From 66-474 sp039923855 (GTDB taxonomy: Bacteria; Pseudomonadota; Gammaproteobacteria; Xanthomonadales; Rhodanobacteraceae), in contig JBDTBW010000010.1 in the NCBI GenBank assembly GCA_039923855.1, positions 1 to 19,928 of the forward strand: a stretch of DNA of 19,928 bases, in the 5' to 3' direction. A program made the translations under genes and the position numbers. The notes beneath the pieces are model-generated. The model did no database searches, was not told the DNA's origin, and was given only the letters and a program-made list of their open reading frames with translations. The first letter of the stretch is position 1. Every line of letters starts with the position of its first letter. Shown in pieces: positions 1 through 5,881 of the stretch.

Positions 1-45
1 GACCAGGCCCGCGGGACCCAGGATCGGATCCTCGTCCTCAATCAT
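1..45 (-). CDS. Start of a probable relaxase gene (partial, runs off the window)
   Basis: An ATG at 43-45 overlaps the mobC stop codon (38-40) within ATGATTGA, and the frame stays open for 15 codons to the window edge (MIEDEDPILGPAGLV). Too little is visible to recognise a domain. The relaxase call is inference: mobC genes are usually followed by the relaxase gene they assist, and the overlap suggests translational coupling. Confidence 0.4.
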   Translation of the reverse strand, partial: MIEDEDPILGPAGLV

Positions 46-577
46 TTGCACGGGTCCCGCCTCGATGGGTCGCGCGGGTCAGCGCGGCAACGACTGCGCG
101 TCGCAGTGACTCGATCTTGTCTGCCAAGCTCGGCACATCGAGAAGATCGTCGACCAGCCGATCGCTACGGCGAAGCAGGTGAACCAGGGAGTTGAGATTG
201 CGTCCGATCGCGCCGATCTCCCGCAGAGCATCGCGCAGCGCGGTAAGTTCTTGCTTGGCGAAGGGAACAGCGCCTTCGATGCGATGCCGTAGCTGCCGCA
301 CGATCCAGGCCGGGGCGGAATAACCCTCCGGTTCGGCCAAGGCACGAATCGCCCGAATCTCGGTTGGACGCAACCGCAGCATGATGCGTCCGCTGTGGCC
401 GCCCTGGCCGCCGCGTGTGTCCGACTTCGGTAAAGCGCAAACGGCACCCATGTTGTGCGCGATCACCGTCGTCACCATGCGGCGCAGCAGGACGGATTCG
501 GTCAGCCCTTCGCTTGCGGCCAGTGCCTGAAATTGCCGCTTGGTCTGTGCGCTGCAGCGTGCGTGGAGTTCCGGCAT
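38..577 (-). CDS. mobC: MobC-family relaxosome accessory protein
   Basis: This 179-residue protein has the hallmark of bacterial mobilization proteins of the MobC family: near residues 118-138 it reads ALREIGAIGRNLNSLVHLL, the conserved 'IG.NLNQ/S' helix, preceded by a basic region (RIMLRLRPTEIRAIRALA) that resembles a ribbon-helix-helix DNA-binding part. MobC proteins bind oriT and help the relaxase nick DNA. The ATG at 575-577 overlaps the stop of the upstream small ORF (TGATG), and its own stop overlaps the next start, so it is the middle of a coupled mobilization operon. An oriT-like site lies about 60 bp upstream. A decayed relative is found at 6622-6687. Confidence 0.85.
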   Translation of the reverse strand: MPELHARCSAQTKRQFQALAASEGLTESVLLRRMVTTVIAHNMGAVCALPKSDTRGGQGGHSGRIMLRLRPTEIRAIRALAEPEGYSAPAWIVRQLRHRIEGAVPFAKQELTALRDALREIGAIGRNLNSLVHLLRRSDRLVDDLLDVPSLADKIESLRRAVVAALTRATHRGGTRAND

Positions 578-837
578 CAGGAGATCTCGCTAAGCAACGC
601 CGAACGATCCTGTGCCACAACGCTACCGCAATCCCTATCCTGCACTAGCCTTTTTTGAGACGTAAAACCTTCAGCCGGCTGAAGATCGCGATCCTTGGCT
701 TCAGTGAAAACAGGCTCGTCAGTGTGGGCAGCGCAGGGATCGAAGACCGACGCGGTCGGCTCGGTGGTGCTGCATAAAGTGGCGGCTTTGGATTCGACCC
801 GGTATTTACTCGCGCATGGAATTAGCGTCGATTTCAT
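577..837 (-). CDS. Small ORF between alpA and mobC, spanning the oriT-like site
   Basis: This 86-codon frame starts at an ATG that overlaps the stop of the AlpA-like gene (ATGA, 834-837) and ends in a TGA overlapping the mobC start (575-579). Both overlaps are typical of operon genes. I recognise no domain. Its C-terminal third is encoded by the oriT-like sequence (LVQDRDCGSVVAQDRS), so conservation there may reflect DNA function and not protein. It could be a real short regulator, or simply an open frame that lets ribosomes pass from alpA to mobC. Confidence 0.4.
   Translation of the reverse strand: MKSTLIPCASKYRVESKAATLCSTTEPTASVFDPCAAHTDEPVFTEAKDRDLQPAEGFTSQKRLVQDRDCGSVVAQDRSALLSEIS
636..684 (-). 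other. oriT-like site A (nic core plus inverted repeat) of the left element
   Basis: The plus strand reads TATCCTGC at 636-643, which fits the IncP-type nic consensus YATCCTG^Y. It is followed after exactly 25 nt (644-668) by the perfect 16-bp palindrome CTTCAGCCGGCTGAAG (669-684). The site lies directly upstream of mobC and the probable relaxase, the usual place for an oriT. Nicking is predicted between 642 and 643, which would send the mob genes in last. Three further copies with the same spacing lie at 4342, 4430 and 6741. Function is inferred from the nic match, geometry and context. Confidence 0.7.
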
Positions 838-1049
838 ACGTTGGCCTTGGCGTCGCGCGCCTCGGCGATGATCCGATCCGCCAGTGCATGCACTTCGCGC
901 AAGTCGTACACCGTCATGCGACGGCCAAGCCGGATCGGCGTCAACTTGCCTTTGCGGCACAGTTCGAACAGGTAGGTTGGCCCGCACGCGAGAATGCGAC
1001 AGGCATCGGCCTTGCGACCGAAGCGGGCTTCTTCGAGGGGTTTGTTCAT
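834..1049 (-). CDS. AlpA/excisionase-like MerR-type helix-turn-helix protein
   Basis: The protein of 71 residues is a single winged helix-turn-helix: after an N-terminal FGRKADACRILACGPTYLFELCR helix-turn-helix comes the wing segment GKLTPIRLGRRMTVYDLREV, the pattern of AlpA-type regulators and small excisionases of integrated elements. These proteins bind near att sites or the int promoter to direct excision or activate int. I prefer the ATG at 1049 because GGACGG lies just upstream; an in-frame ATG at 1061 lacks any such site. It is first in a coupled set with the small ORF, mobC and the probable relaxase. Which role it has (activator or Xis) cannot be read from sequence. Confidence 0.75.
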   Translation of the reverse strand: MNKPLEEARFGRKADACRILACGPTYLFELCRKGKLTPIRLGRRMTVYDLREVHALADRIIAEARDAKANV

Positions 1050-1130
1050 GTGACCGTCCATGTGAGCGCGAATGCGCGGACGGTTTATCTATTTACTACT
1101 ATTTCCGGAAGAAACAAGCACTGAGCTAGC

Positions 1131-1190
1131 TCGATGCATACTGAACCCGTTCGATGTATACGCAACCGGCTTGGTGCATGTTTCTTCGGT
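1131..1190. repeat. Three imperfect 20-bp iterons upstream of the AlpA-like gene
   Basis: Units start at 1131, 1151 and 1171: TCGATGCATACTGAACCCGT, TCGATGTATACGCAACCGGC and a weaker TTGGTGCATGTTTCTTCGGT. The first two agree at about 15 of 20 positions. A period of 20 bp puts them on nearly the same DNA face. They lie in the roughly 280-bp stretch without a gene between integrase end and alpA start, next to the palindrome GAGCTAGCTC (1123-1132). They are candidate binding sites for the AlpA-like protein. Confidence 0.35.
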
Positions 1191-1332
1191 GATCTTGCGT
1201 TCGCTATCGTCCCGGATTAAGCCGCGATGTCTTTTGATGCGCGGTGCACGGCGCACGGCGCAATGCGCCGACGGTACCAGGAGCTATCGGCTTGCCGCGT
1301 AAGGCTTCATTGATCTGCATTTACGACTGTGC

Positions 1333-2478
1333 CTACAGCGCCAGTCCCGCCAATGCTTGCGCGGCGCGGTCGCGTTGCAGGTGCGCGTAGTGCTTCTCGA
1401 TCATCGCAACACTGGTGCCACTCACTTGCGCCACGGTCATCAAGTCCAAGCCGCCTGTGGCAAGGTCGGTGATAGTCGAATGGCGCAAGGTGTACGCGGT
1501 CGCATTGTCGGGCAGCCCGGCAGCGTGCGCCGCATCCTTGATCGGGCCTTTCCAGTAATCCTTGCTCCACGGCTTGCCACTGGCCCGCGCGAATAGCGGT
1601 GCAGCCGGCAGCTTGGATCGTGACTGTTGCCTGAAAAACGCGGCGGTCTCGGGCGGCAACAGAATCTTGCGGCCTGCGCCGGACTTGTCCCGTTCGATTA
1701 CAAGCTCTCGGTTGCGGATATCGAAGTCGCCCACGCGCAGGGCGGCCAGTGCACCCGGTCGAATCGGCAACATACATAGGCCACGCGCGAACGCGGCGGC
1801 ATCGGGGGGCATGTTCGCCAACAGCGCACGGCGCTGATCGCGGTCAAGGTACAGATTGCGCCGACCTTTGGCGTCGACTGGTTTCAGTGCCGATTGCCAA
1901 GCGCGAGCAGTCAGCGCTTCGCCCTGTGCCAATGCCTGATTCAGCGCCGCGCGAAACGCGACCATGTCACGATTGACGGTCGCGCCGGCACGATTACGAG
2001 TCACGGGCCTGCCTTTCTTGCGTCGAGATACAAGCGCCGGCATCGCTTCCAGTCGGTGGCGCCATGCTCTTACCTGCTTGTCCGTCAGCTTGTGGAGTGC
2101 GATCTTTGCAATAGGATCGTTGTAGACGTATCTAACGAACCGCTTCGCCGCGTCCGGCTTGCACTCAGCGTACTGCTCGCAAACCTCTCGCACCGTCACC
2201 GGCTTGTGTGAGCCACCGGTACCAACGTGTTCGAACCATTCGCGAGCTTGTTTCTGGGCAGCGCTAAACCGCTCATTCGGTGGCAGATAGCCGAAGTCGC
2301 CGAGCGAATGCTGGCGTTGCTTGCGCTCGTCTGCATCATAGTAACGAGCGATCCAGGCGCCACTGTTGCCGATACTCGATGGACGAAAACCAAGGAATTG
2401 GCCGTTAGCAATCTTGTGCCAGTACGGTTCGCGTTGCGGCTTCAATTTCTCGCGTGTTTTGACAGTACCCAAGTCCAC
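1333..2478 (-). CDS. Tyrosine-recombinase integrase of the left element
   Basis: This is a site-specific tyrosine recombinase that integrates and excises the element. An N-terminal segment (REPYWHKIANGQFLGFR) and a core-binding domain precede the catalytic domain. That domain shows the first Arg in LPIRPGALAALRVGD, the Lys in KSGAGRKILLP, the second Arg box in AYTLRHSTITDLA, and the nucleophile Tyr in IEKHYAHL. I chose the GTG at 2478 because GGAG lies 10 nt upstream and the family-like part begins there. An in-frame ATG at 2526 adds 16 residues encoded by a short direct repeat and has no ribosome site. The gene lies about 130 bp from the tRNA-Val half site, as expected for an integrase beside its att site. 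Confidence 0.9.
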   Translation of the reverse strand: MDLGTVKTREKLKPQREPYWHKIANGQFLGFRPSSIGNSGAWIARYYDADERKQRQHSLGDFGYLPPNERFSAAQKQAREWFEHVGTGGSHKPVTVREVCEQYAECKPDAAKRFVRYVYNDPIAKIALHKLTDKQVRAWRHRLEAMPALVSRRKKGRPVTRNRAGATVNRDMVAFRAALNQALAQGEALTARAWQSALKPVDAKGRRNLYLDRDQRRALLANMPPDAAAFARGLCMLPIRPGALAALRVGDFDIRNRELVIERDKSGAGRKILLPPETAAFFRQQSRSKLPAAPLFARASGKPWSKDYWKGPIKDAAHAAGLPDNATAYTLRHSTITDLATGGLDLMTVAQVSGTSVAMIEKHYAHLQRDRAAQALAGLAL

Positions 2479-2500
2479 AGTTTTCCGTCTCCGATTTAGC

Positions 2501-2522
2501 CAGTACGGAAACAGTACGGAAA
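2501..2522. repeat. Tandem 11-bp repeat upstream of the integrase
   Basis: CAGTACGGAAA occurs twice head to tail (2501-2511 and 2512-2522), and an inverted partial copy, TTTTCCGT, lies at 2481-2488. The group sits between the integrase start and the att site. It may serve as integrase arm sites or as an operator of int. A possible -35, TTGACG on the minus strand near 2537-2542, lies just upstream. Confidence 0.4.
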
Positions 2523-2608
2523 ACATAGGTGGACGTCAAGGGAAGCTCTGATACTCAAGCGATTGATTTTACTGTCCATGCATGACCCATGAAGTACCGT
2601 TTCCCAGC

Positions 2609-2654
2609 TTTGACATGGTAGGGGTCGCAGGTTCGATCCCTGTTGCGCCCACCA
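2609..2654 (+). other. att site: 3' half of tRNA-Val(GAC)
   Basis: From the anticodon loop TTGACAT (anticodon GAC) the sequence follows a tRNA to its 3' end: a variable region, a T arm (stem GCAGG/CCTGT around TTCGATC), acceptor strand TGCGCCC (2644-2650), discriminator A and encoded CCA (2652-2654). No matching 5' half (GGGCGCA) is found upstream, and the anticodon stem does not pair, so it is not a working tRNA gene. Integrases commonly recombine in tRNA anticodon or T loops and leave such halves. The spurious minus-strand reading GSNLRPLP across it is a familiar sign of a tRNA 3' end. Confidence 0.8.
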
Positions 2655-2667
2655 CCCATTAATCCTC

Positions 2668-3276
2668 TCAGTGATGGGACCAGTCGTCGGGATTCTCCGT
2701 ATTGCCCGGCGAAAGCCCCAACACATCGCCTTGCGTCGTGACCCCGAGTCCAAGCACGGTTCGGTTGGCGTAGCTGAAATAAGACACCACCTGGTTGATT
2801 TCCAGGATGCGGCCGTCACCGTAACCGGCGGCGCGCATTGCTTCGATCTGCTCTTGCAACGCATCTCGCGATTGCGGTGAGCATGTCAGCGTCCGCGCGT
2901 AGTGCAGCGCGGTCTGTTCGGCTGGCGAAAAGACACCGCCGAACTCCTCCGACTCGAGCGCCCGGCGAATCGTTGCAGCACGCGCGTTGTTCCCGAGCAA
3001 TCTGCGCAGGCCGGCGAAATGGTGTTCCACGCAATAGGCGCAGCCATTGAGCAGGCTGACCTGCACTCCCAACGTCTCCAGAAACCATTCGGGCGTGACG
3101 TTGGCCGCGTGATGCAGCACGTTTTTGTAAAGCGCCATGTGGGCCGCCATCGTGTGCGGCCGCAGGCTGTGCGCGAGCATGATGTTGTCGATCTTGTCGT
3201 GCGGCCCCTTGACGCGCTCGTAGAGCGCCTTGAGATGGCTGCCGGCCTCGGAGTAGGGAATATGTTTGATCCACAT
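2668..3276 (-). CDS. AhpD-like peroxidase-related protein (carboxymuconolactone decarboxylase family)
   Basis: This protein of about 202 residues carries the AhpD-type redox motif NGCAYCVEHHFAGL (CxxC followed by His), the catalytic signature of alkylhydroperoxidase-like members of the CMD family. The overall pattern fits the 'uncharacterized peroxidase-related enzyme' subgroup. I place the start at 3276 (MWIKHIPYSEAG), where family members begin. A longer frame to 3330 would translate the att repeat and island DNA. Its natural promoter may have been replaced by the island end only 10 bp upstream. It sits alone between the two elements and is probably an original chromosomal gene. Substrate unknown. 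Confidence 0.75.
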   Translation of the reverse strand: MWIKHIPYSEAGSHLKALYERVKGPHDKIDNIMLAHSLRPHTMAAHMALYKNVLHHAANVTPEWFLETLGVQVSLLNGCAYCVEHHFAGLRRLLGNNARAATIRRALESEEFGGVFSPAEQTALHYARTLTCSPQSRDALQEQIEAMRAAGYGDGRILEINQVVSYFSYANRTVLGLGVTTQGDVLGLSPGNTENPDDWSHH

Positions 3277-3286
3277 GCGAATGAAA

Positions 3287-3303
3287 CGTTGAGAGGAGTC
3301 GAA
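3287..3303 (-). repeat. Left direct repeat (att) of the arsenic island
   Basis: CGTTGAGAGGAGTCGAA matches 8313-8329 exactly and in the same orientation; it corresponds to the T-loop to acceptor part of tRNA-Thr. The flanking 3' acceptor end (GGC A CCA of the tRNA) is not present here. A possible single arm-like site, GTGAGTAG on the minus strand, lies at 3370-3377. Confidence 0.7.
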
Positions 3304-3541
3304 AAGCCAACTTAACCGATTGATTGCCAAGCGGCACAGCGCAATCGGTTTCAGAGTATACGCACAAAGCTACTCACAACTGCACAAAGTACCCAACCGT
3401 GCTATCGCGAGATTATAAGGGTGAACGAAAGCGCGCGGCGCGGATCAAGCCACCCGCTGGGGTGCGTATTCCGGGTCGACTGACCAACGTATCCGGTAAC
3501 GGTTGACTGCAGCGGCGGTGTTGCTCAACCGATCAGGCAAC

Positions 3542-3570
3542 TTGCCTTAGTCCCAATATGGGACTATGAT
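3542..3570 (+). promoter_or_regulatory. higBA promoter with operator palindrome
   Basis: A -35 TTGCCT (3542-3547) and -10 TATGAT (3565-3570) are 17 bp apart. The inverted repeat TAGTCCCA-ATA-TGGGACTA (3548-3566) fills the spacer and runs into the -10, a good position for autorepression by HigA. The -10 ends only 6 nt before the higB ATG, so the mRNA may be leaderless. The 240 bp to the left, up to the att repeat, hold no gene I can support. Confidence 0.6.
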
Positions 3571-3576
3571 GCCTGC

Positions 3577-3879
3577 ATGAGAATCATCGCCGTGGGCACT
3601 TTGAGGCGCTTCTGGGAACGCCATCCGGATTCCGAGCAACCCCTCAAGGCCTGGTACGACGAAGCCAAGCATGCAAGCTGGACCACGCCACAGGAAATCA
3701 AGAACCACTATGCAAGCGCCAGTTTCGTCGGCAGCAATCGCGTGATCTTCAACATCAAGGGCAACGACTACCGACTCATCGCAGCCGTTGCCTATCGCTT
3801 CCAGGCCGTCTACATCAAGTTCATCGGCACCCATGCCCAGTACAACCGGGTCGATGCCGCCACCGTGGAGAAGTCATGA
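3577..3879 (+). CDS. higB: HigB-type mRNA interferase toxin
   Basis: The 100-residue basic protein (MRIIAVGTLRRFWERHPDSE, then ASFVGSNRVIFNIKGNDYRLIAAVAY and VYIKFIGTHAQYNRVD) has the pattern of the HigB family in the RelE/ParE toxin superfamily, which cut mRNA on the ribosome. Its stop overlaps the higA start (ATGA at 3876-3879), and the toxin-first order is typical of higBA. The role in this context is probably to stabilise the island against loss. No ribosome-binding site precedes the ATG, consistent with leaderless translation from the promoter directly upstream. Confidence 0.85.
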   Translation: MRIIAVGTLRRFWERHPDSEQPLKAWYDEAKHASWTTPQEIKNHYASASFVGSNRVIFNIKGNDYRLIAAVAYRFQAVYIKFIGTHAQYNRVDAATVEKS

Positions 3880-4235
3880 ACATCCATCCCATCCGCAACA
3901 AAAATGACTACAAGGCTGCTCTGCGCGAGCTGTCGGCGTATTTCGAGAACGAGCCGGAGCCGGGTAGCGCGGACGGCGATCGCTTCGAGATCCTTGCCAC
4001 CTTGGTCGAGGCCTACGAGATCAAGCATTTCCCCATCGTGGCGCCCGATCCCGTCGAGGCGATCCGGTTCCGAATGGAACAAGGCGGCCTGACCGTGAAA
4101 GACTTGGTGCCCTCCATCGGCCAAGCCAATCGTGTCTATGAGGTGCTGAATCGCAAGCGCGGCCTCACGATCGAGATGATCCGCAACTTGCATCGCAACC
4201 TCGGCATTCCTGCGGAGAGTTTGATCGGGGCTTGA
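3876..4235 (+). CDS. higA: HigA-type antitoxin with helix-turn-helix
   Basis: This protein of 119 residues has an acidic N-terminal half and a C-terminal Xre-like helix-turn-helix (LTVKDLVPSIGQANRVYEVL, then RGLTIEMIRNLHRNLGIPAESLIG), the architecture of HigA antitoxins paired with this HigB type. It should neutralise HigB and repress the operon through the palindrome at 3548-3566. GGAG lies just ahead of the ATG inside higB. Confidence 0.85.
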   Translation: MNIHPIRNKNDYKAALRELSAYFENEPEPGSADGDRFEILATLVEAYEIKHFPIVAPDPVEAIRFRMEQGGLTVKDLVPSIGQANRVYEVLNRKRGLTIEMIRNLHRNLGIPAESLIGA

Positions 4236-4240
4236 TCGGC

Positions 4241-4328
4241 ACCGTCGGAATCGCGACGTGCCCTTACCGGCAGGATGGCCACTTCTCACCGGAATCGCGG
4301 TCAGCAATTATCGGAATCTGCAATAGGC
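4241..4328 (+). repeat. Four degenerate 22-bp tandem repeats after higA
   Basis: CGGAATC recurs at 4246, 4290 and 4312, with a weaker CGGCAGG at 4268, so all four fall on an exact 22-bp period. Phased repeats with CCGGAATC cores resemble the multiple subterminal repeats of IS21-family insertion sequences, so this may be a relic of an insertion-sequence end. No transposase fragment is visible. Confidence 0.4.
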
Positions 4329-4341
4329 GAGGCTTCGCAAA

Positions 4342-4392
4342 GTTCAGCCTGCTGAACTTTTGACGTGTGAAAAATGGCTAGTGCGGGATAGG
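4342..4392 (+). other. oriT-like site B
   Basis: The inverted repeat GTTCAGCCTGCTGAAC (4342-4357, 7-bp arms around CT) is followed by 25 nt and the nic-core complement GCGGGATA (4383-4390). On the nicked strand this reads TATCCCGC: one change from the YATCCTG consensus, so the site may be inactive. The spacer shares the block AAAAATGGCTAGT with site C. Site C follows in the same orientation with an offset of exactly 88 bp. Confidence 0.55.
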
Positions 4393-4429
4393 TTAAGCGG
4401 GGCCATTGTGTGACACGAGCGTCCCAAAA

Positions 4430-4480
4430 GTATGGCGCGCCGTACTTTCAACCGTCAAAAAATGGCTAGTGCAGGATAGG
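4430..4480 (+). other. oriT-like site C
   Basis: The near-palindrome GTATGGCGCGCCGTAC (4430-4445, one mismatched pair) is followed by 25 nt and GCAGGATA (4471-4478), the complement of the nic core TATCCTGC. From about 4455 to 4497 it matches the inverted site A region nearly perfectly, including GGATTGCGGTAGCGTTGT past the core. It faces the arsenic operon. The 130 bp between it and the arsR promoter hold no complete gene. A reading AALTRAINPRR near 4530-4565 faintly resembles the MobC C-terminus (AALTRATHRGG) and could be a relic. Confidence 0.65.
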
Positions 4481-4628
4481 GATTGCGGTAGCGTTGTATG
4501 ACAGATTGTGCCGAGGGGCGGCAAATCGTCGGCTGCGCTCACGCGCGCAATCAATCCACGTCGGCAATGCTCCGCAGTGGTTTCGCGTGGCACATCGCTA
4601 CTACGACAGAACTTTGGTAAGAGAGATA

Positions 4629-4667
4629 TTGACAATGCATAATATATTTCTATAATTCCGGAATTAT
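4629..4667 (+). promoter_or_regulatory. arsR promoter and operator
   Basis: TTGACA (4629-4634), a 16-bp spacer and TATAAT (4651-4656) make a near-consensus sigma-70 promoter. A perfect 16-bp palindrome, ATAATTCCGGAATTAT (4652-4667), overlaps the -10 and the start codon, the expected place for ArsR to block transcription. The -10 ends 9 nt before the ATG and no ribosome site fits between, so the transcript is probably leaderless or nearly so. Confidence 0.75.
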
Positions 4668-5001
4668 GAAAGAAAGCGATGCCGTTTCCGCGCTCAAGGC
4701 GTTGGCCCAGGACAGCCGCCTCGCCGCGTTCCGCCTATTGGTGCAGGCCGGGCCGGATGGTATGGCCGTAGGCGAACTCGGCGAGCGCCTGAATCTACCG
4801 GGCGCGACCCTGACCAATCACTTGCACGTCTTGCGCCGTGCCGGACTGGTGCGTGACGTACGCGAAGGCCGCAGCATCCGTTGTCGCGCCAACTACGCAC
4901 ACATGAACGCGTTGCTTGCCTTCCTCACGGAGAACTGCTGTGGCAGCGATGCGGCAGCTTGTGCGCCACCGCGCGTGCCCAACAGGAGAAAAGGCCCATG
5001 A
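4666..5001 (+). CDS. arsR: ArsR-family arsenite-responsive repressor
   Basis: This 111-residue winged-helix repressor has the helix-turn-helix VGELGERLNLPGATLTNHLHVLRRAGLV (residues 35-62) and wing (DVREGRSIRCRAN). The classical ELCVCDL metal site of helix 3 is absent. Instead three cysteines near the C-terminus (C91, C92, C99) match the arrangement known for Acidithiobacillus-type ArsR, which binds As(III) through C-terminal cysteines. It should repress its own operon via the palindrome over its start codon and release on As(III) or methylarsenite. Its stop overlaps arsI (ATGA at 4998-5001). Confidence 0.92.
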   Translation: MKESDAVSALKALAQDSRLAAFRLLVQAGPDGMAVGELGERLNLPGATLTNHLHVLRRAGLVRDVREGRSIRCRANYAHMNALLAFLTENCCGSDAAACAPPRVPNRRKGP

Positions 5002-5471
5002 AACGCTTCCACGTGCACGTCAACGTCAACGATCTCGACACCAGTATCGGCTTCTACTCCACACTGTTCGGCGCAACACCAGCGGTACGCAAGCCGGACT
5101 ATGCGAAATGGATGCTGGACGATCCACGCGTCAACTTTGCGATCTCGCAGCGCGATCGTGCCGGAGGCGTCGATCATTTGGGTTTGCAAGCCGACGATAG
5201 CGCGGAGCTTAAAGAAATCGGCGCGCGGCTTGCCGCAGCGGATGCAGTGGCGCTGGCCGAACGCGGGGCGACTTGTTGTTACGCGCATTCCGACAAATAT
5301 TGGGCGGAAGATCCGCAGGGTGTGCGCTGGGAGACTTTCCACACGCACGGCGCCGCGACAACCTATTCCTTGCCGACAGAACATGCGTCTGCCGAAACCG
5401 CTGCGTGTTGCGGGGAGCTAGCCTCGGAACCAAATGCCGCATCCTGCTGCAAAACTGCTCCTTGCGGATGA
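4998..5471 (+). CDS. arsI: ArsI-type C-As lyase (VOC-fold dioxygenase)
   Basis: The protein (157 residues) is a vicinal-oxygen-chelate fold enzyme. Visible metal ligands are H5, H60 and E112, and the vicinal pair C93-C94 in GATCCYAHSDKYWAEDPQG is the substrate-binding mark of ArsI, which cleaves the carbon-arsenic bond of trivalent methyl- and aromatic arsenicals to give As(III). The positions parallel those described for Bacillus ArsI. A tail of about 27 residues adds C137, C138, C150, C151 and C156, perhaps extra thiol ligands. AGGAGA lies 8 nt before the start, which overlaps the arsR stop. Cadmium-induced CadI-type proteins are the close alternative name. Confidence 0.9.
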   Translation: MKRFHVHVNVNDLDTSIGFYSTLFGATPAVRKPDYAKWMLDDPRVNFAISQRDRAGGVDHLGLQADDSAELKEIGARLAAADAVALAERGATCCYAHSDKYWAEDPQGVRWETFHTHGAATTYSLPTEHASAETAACCGELASEPNAASCCKTAPCG

Positions 5472-5881
5472 ACGCCGTGCCGCGCGTCTTGTTCATCTGC
5501 GTCGAGAACGCCTGCCGCAGCCAGATAGCGGAAGGTTTTGCGCGATTGCTTGGCGGTGATCGTATCGAAGCCTGCTCCGCCGGCTCCAGACCATCCGGCA
5601 CGGTTAACCCGCGCGCAATTGCCTTCATGGCCGAGCGTGGCATCGACCTTTCCGCGAACGATTCCAAGCCACTCAGCGCATTCGATGGTCAGTCGTTCGA
5701 TGCAGTGGTGACCATGGGTTGCGACGATGCCTGCCCGTGGCTGCCGGCACGTCTTCGCGAGGATTGGGCTCTGCCCGATCCCAAGTCTTTACCAGATGAG
5801 GCGTTCCGCGACGTGCGCGATGAGATCGAGCGGCGTGTGTTGCGGCTACTCGACCGGCTTCTCGGCGAGGGGAACGCATGA
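5468..5881 (+). CDS. arsC: Arsenate reductase, low-molecular-weight phosphatase type
   Basis: This 137-residue cytoplasmic enzyme reduces As(V) to As(III). It has the phosphatase-like loop CVENACRS (C11, R17), the downstream cysteines C85 and C89 in TMGCDDACPW for the disulfide relay, and the general acid in LPDPK (D104). This is the PTP-fold class recycled by thioredoxin or mycothiol/glutaredoxin systems, not the glutaredoxin-fold plasmid R773 class. The ATG overlaps the arsI stop (ATGA at 5468-5471), and its own stop overlaps aqpS, so levels of the proteins are likely coupled. Confidence 0.95.
   Translation: MNAVPRVLFICVENACRSQIAEGFARLLGGDRIEACSAGSRPSGTVNPRAIAFMAERGIDLSANDSKPLSAFDGQSFDAVVTMGCDDACPWLPARLREDWALPDPKSLPDEAFRDVRDEIERRVLRLLDRLLGEGNA

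Larger units (their letters stand above)
1..2654. mobile_element. Right part of an integrative mobilizable element ending at a tRNA-Val half site
   Basis: This stretch contains a tyrosine integrase, an AlpA-like regulator, an oriT-like site, mobC and the start of a probable relaxase, all on the minus strand. It ends at a 3' half of tRNA-Val(GAC). The half tRNA lies between integrase and chromosome, so it is the junction that keeps the host's original 3' half. The intact tRNA-Val and the other end of the element should lie beyond position 1. No conjugation pilus or coupling-protein gene is visible here, so calling it mobilizable rather than self-transmissible is provisional. Confidence 0.7.

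Noticed and set aside
2496..2864. Minus-strand ORF with the GSNLRPLP peptide
   Set aside because: It is a translation of the tRNA-Val 3' half and flanks; this peptide is a usual artefact of tRNA ends.
4393..4635. 80-residue minus-strand ORF across site C
   Set aside because: It crosses oriT-like DNA and the arsR promoter and has no protein-like features.
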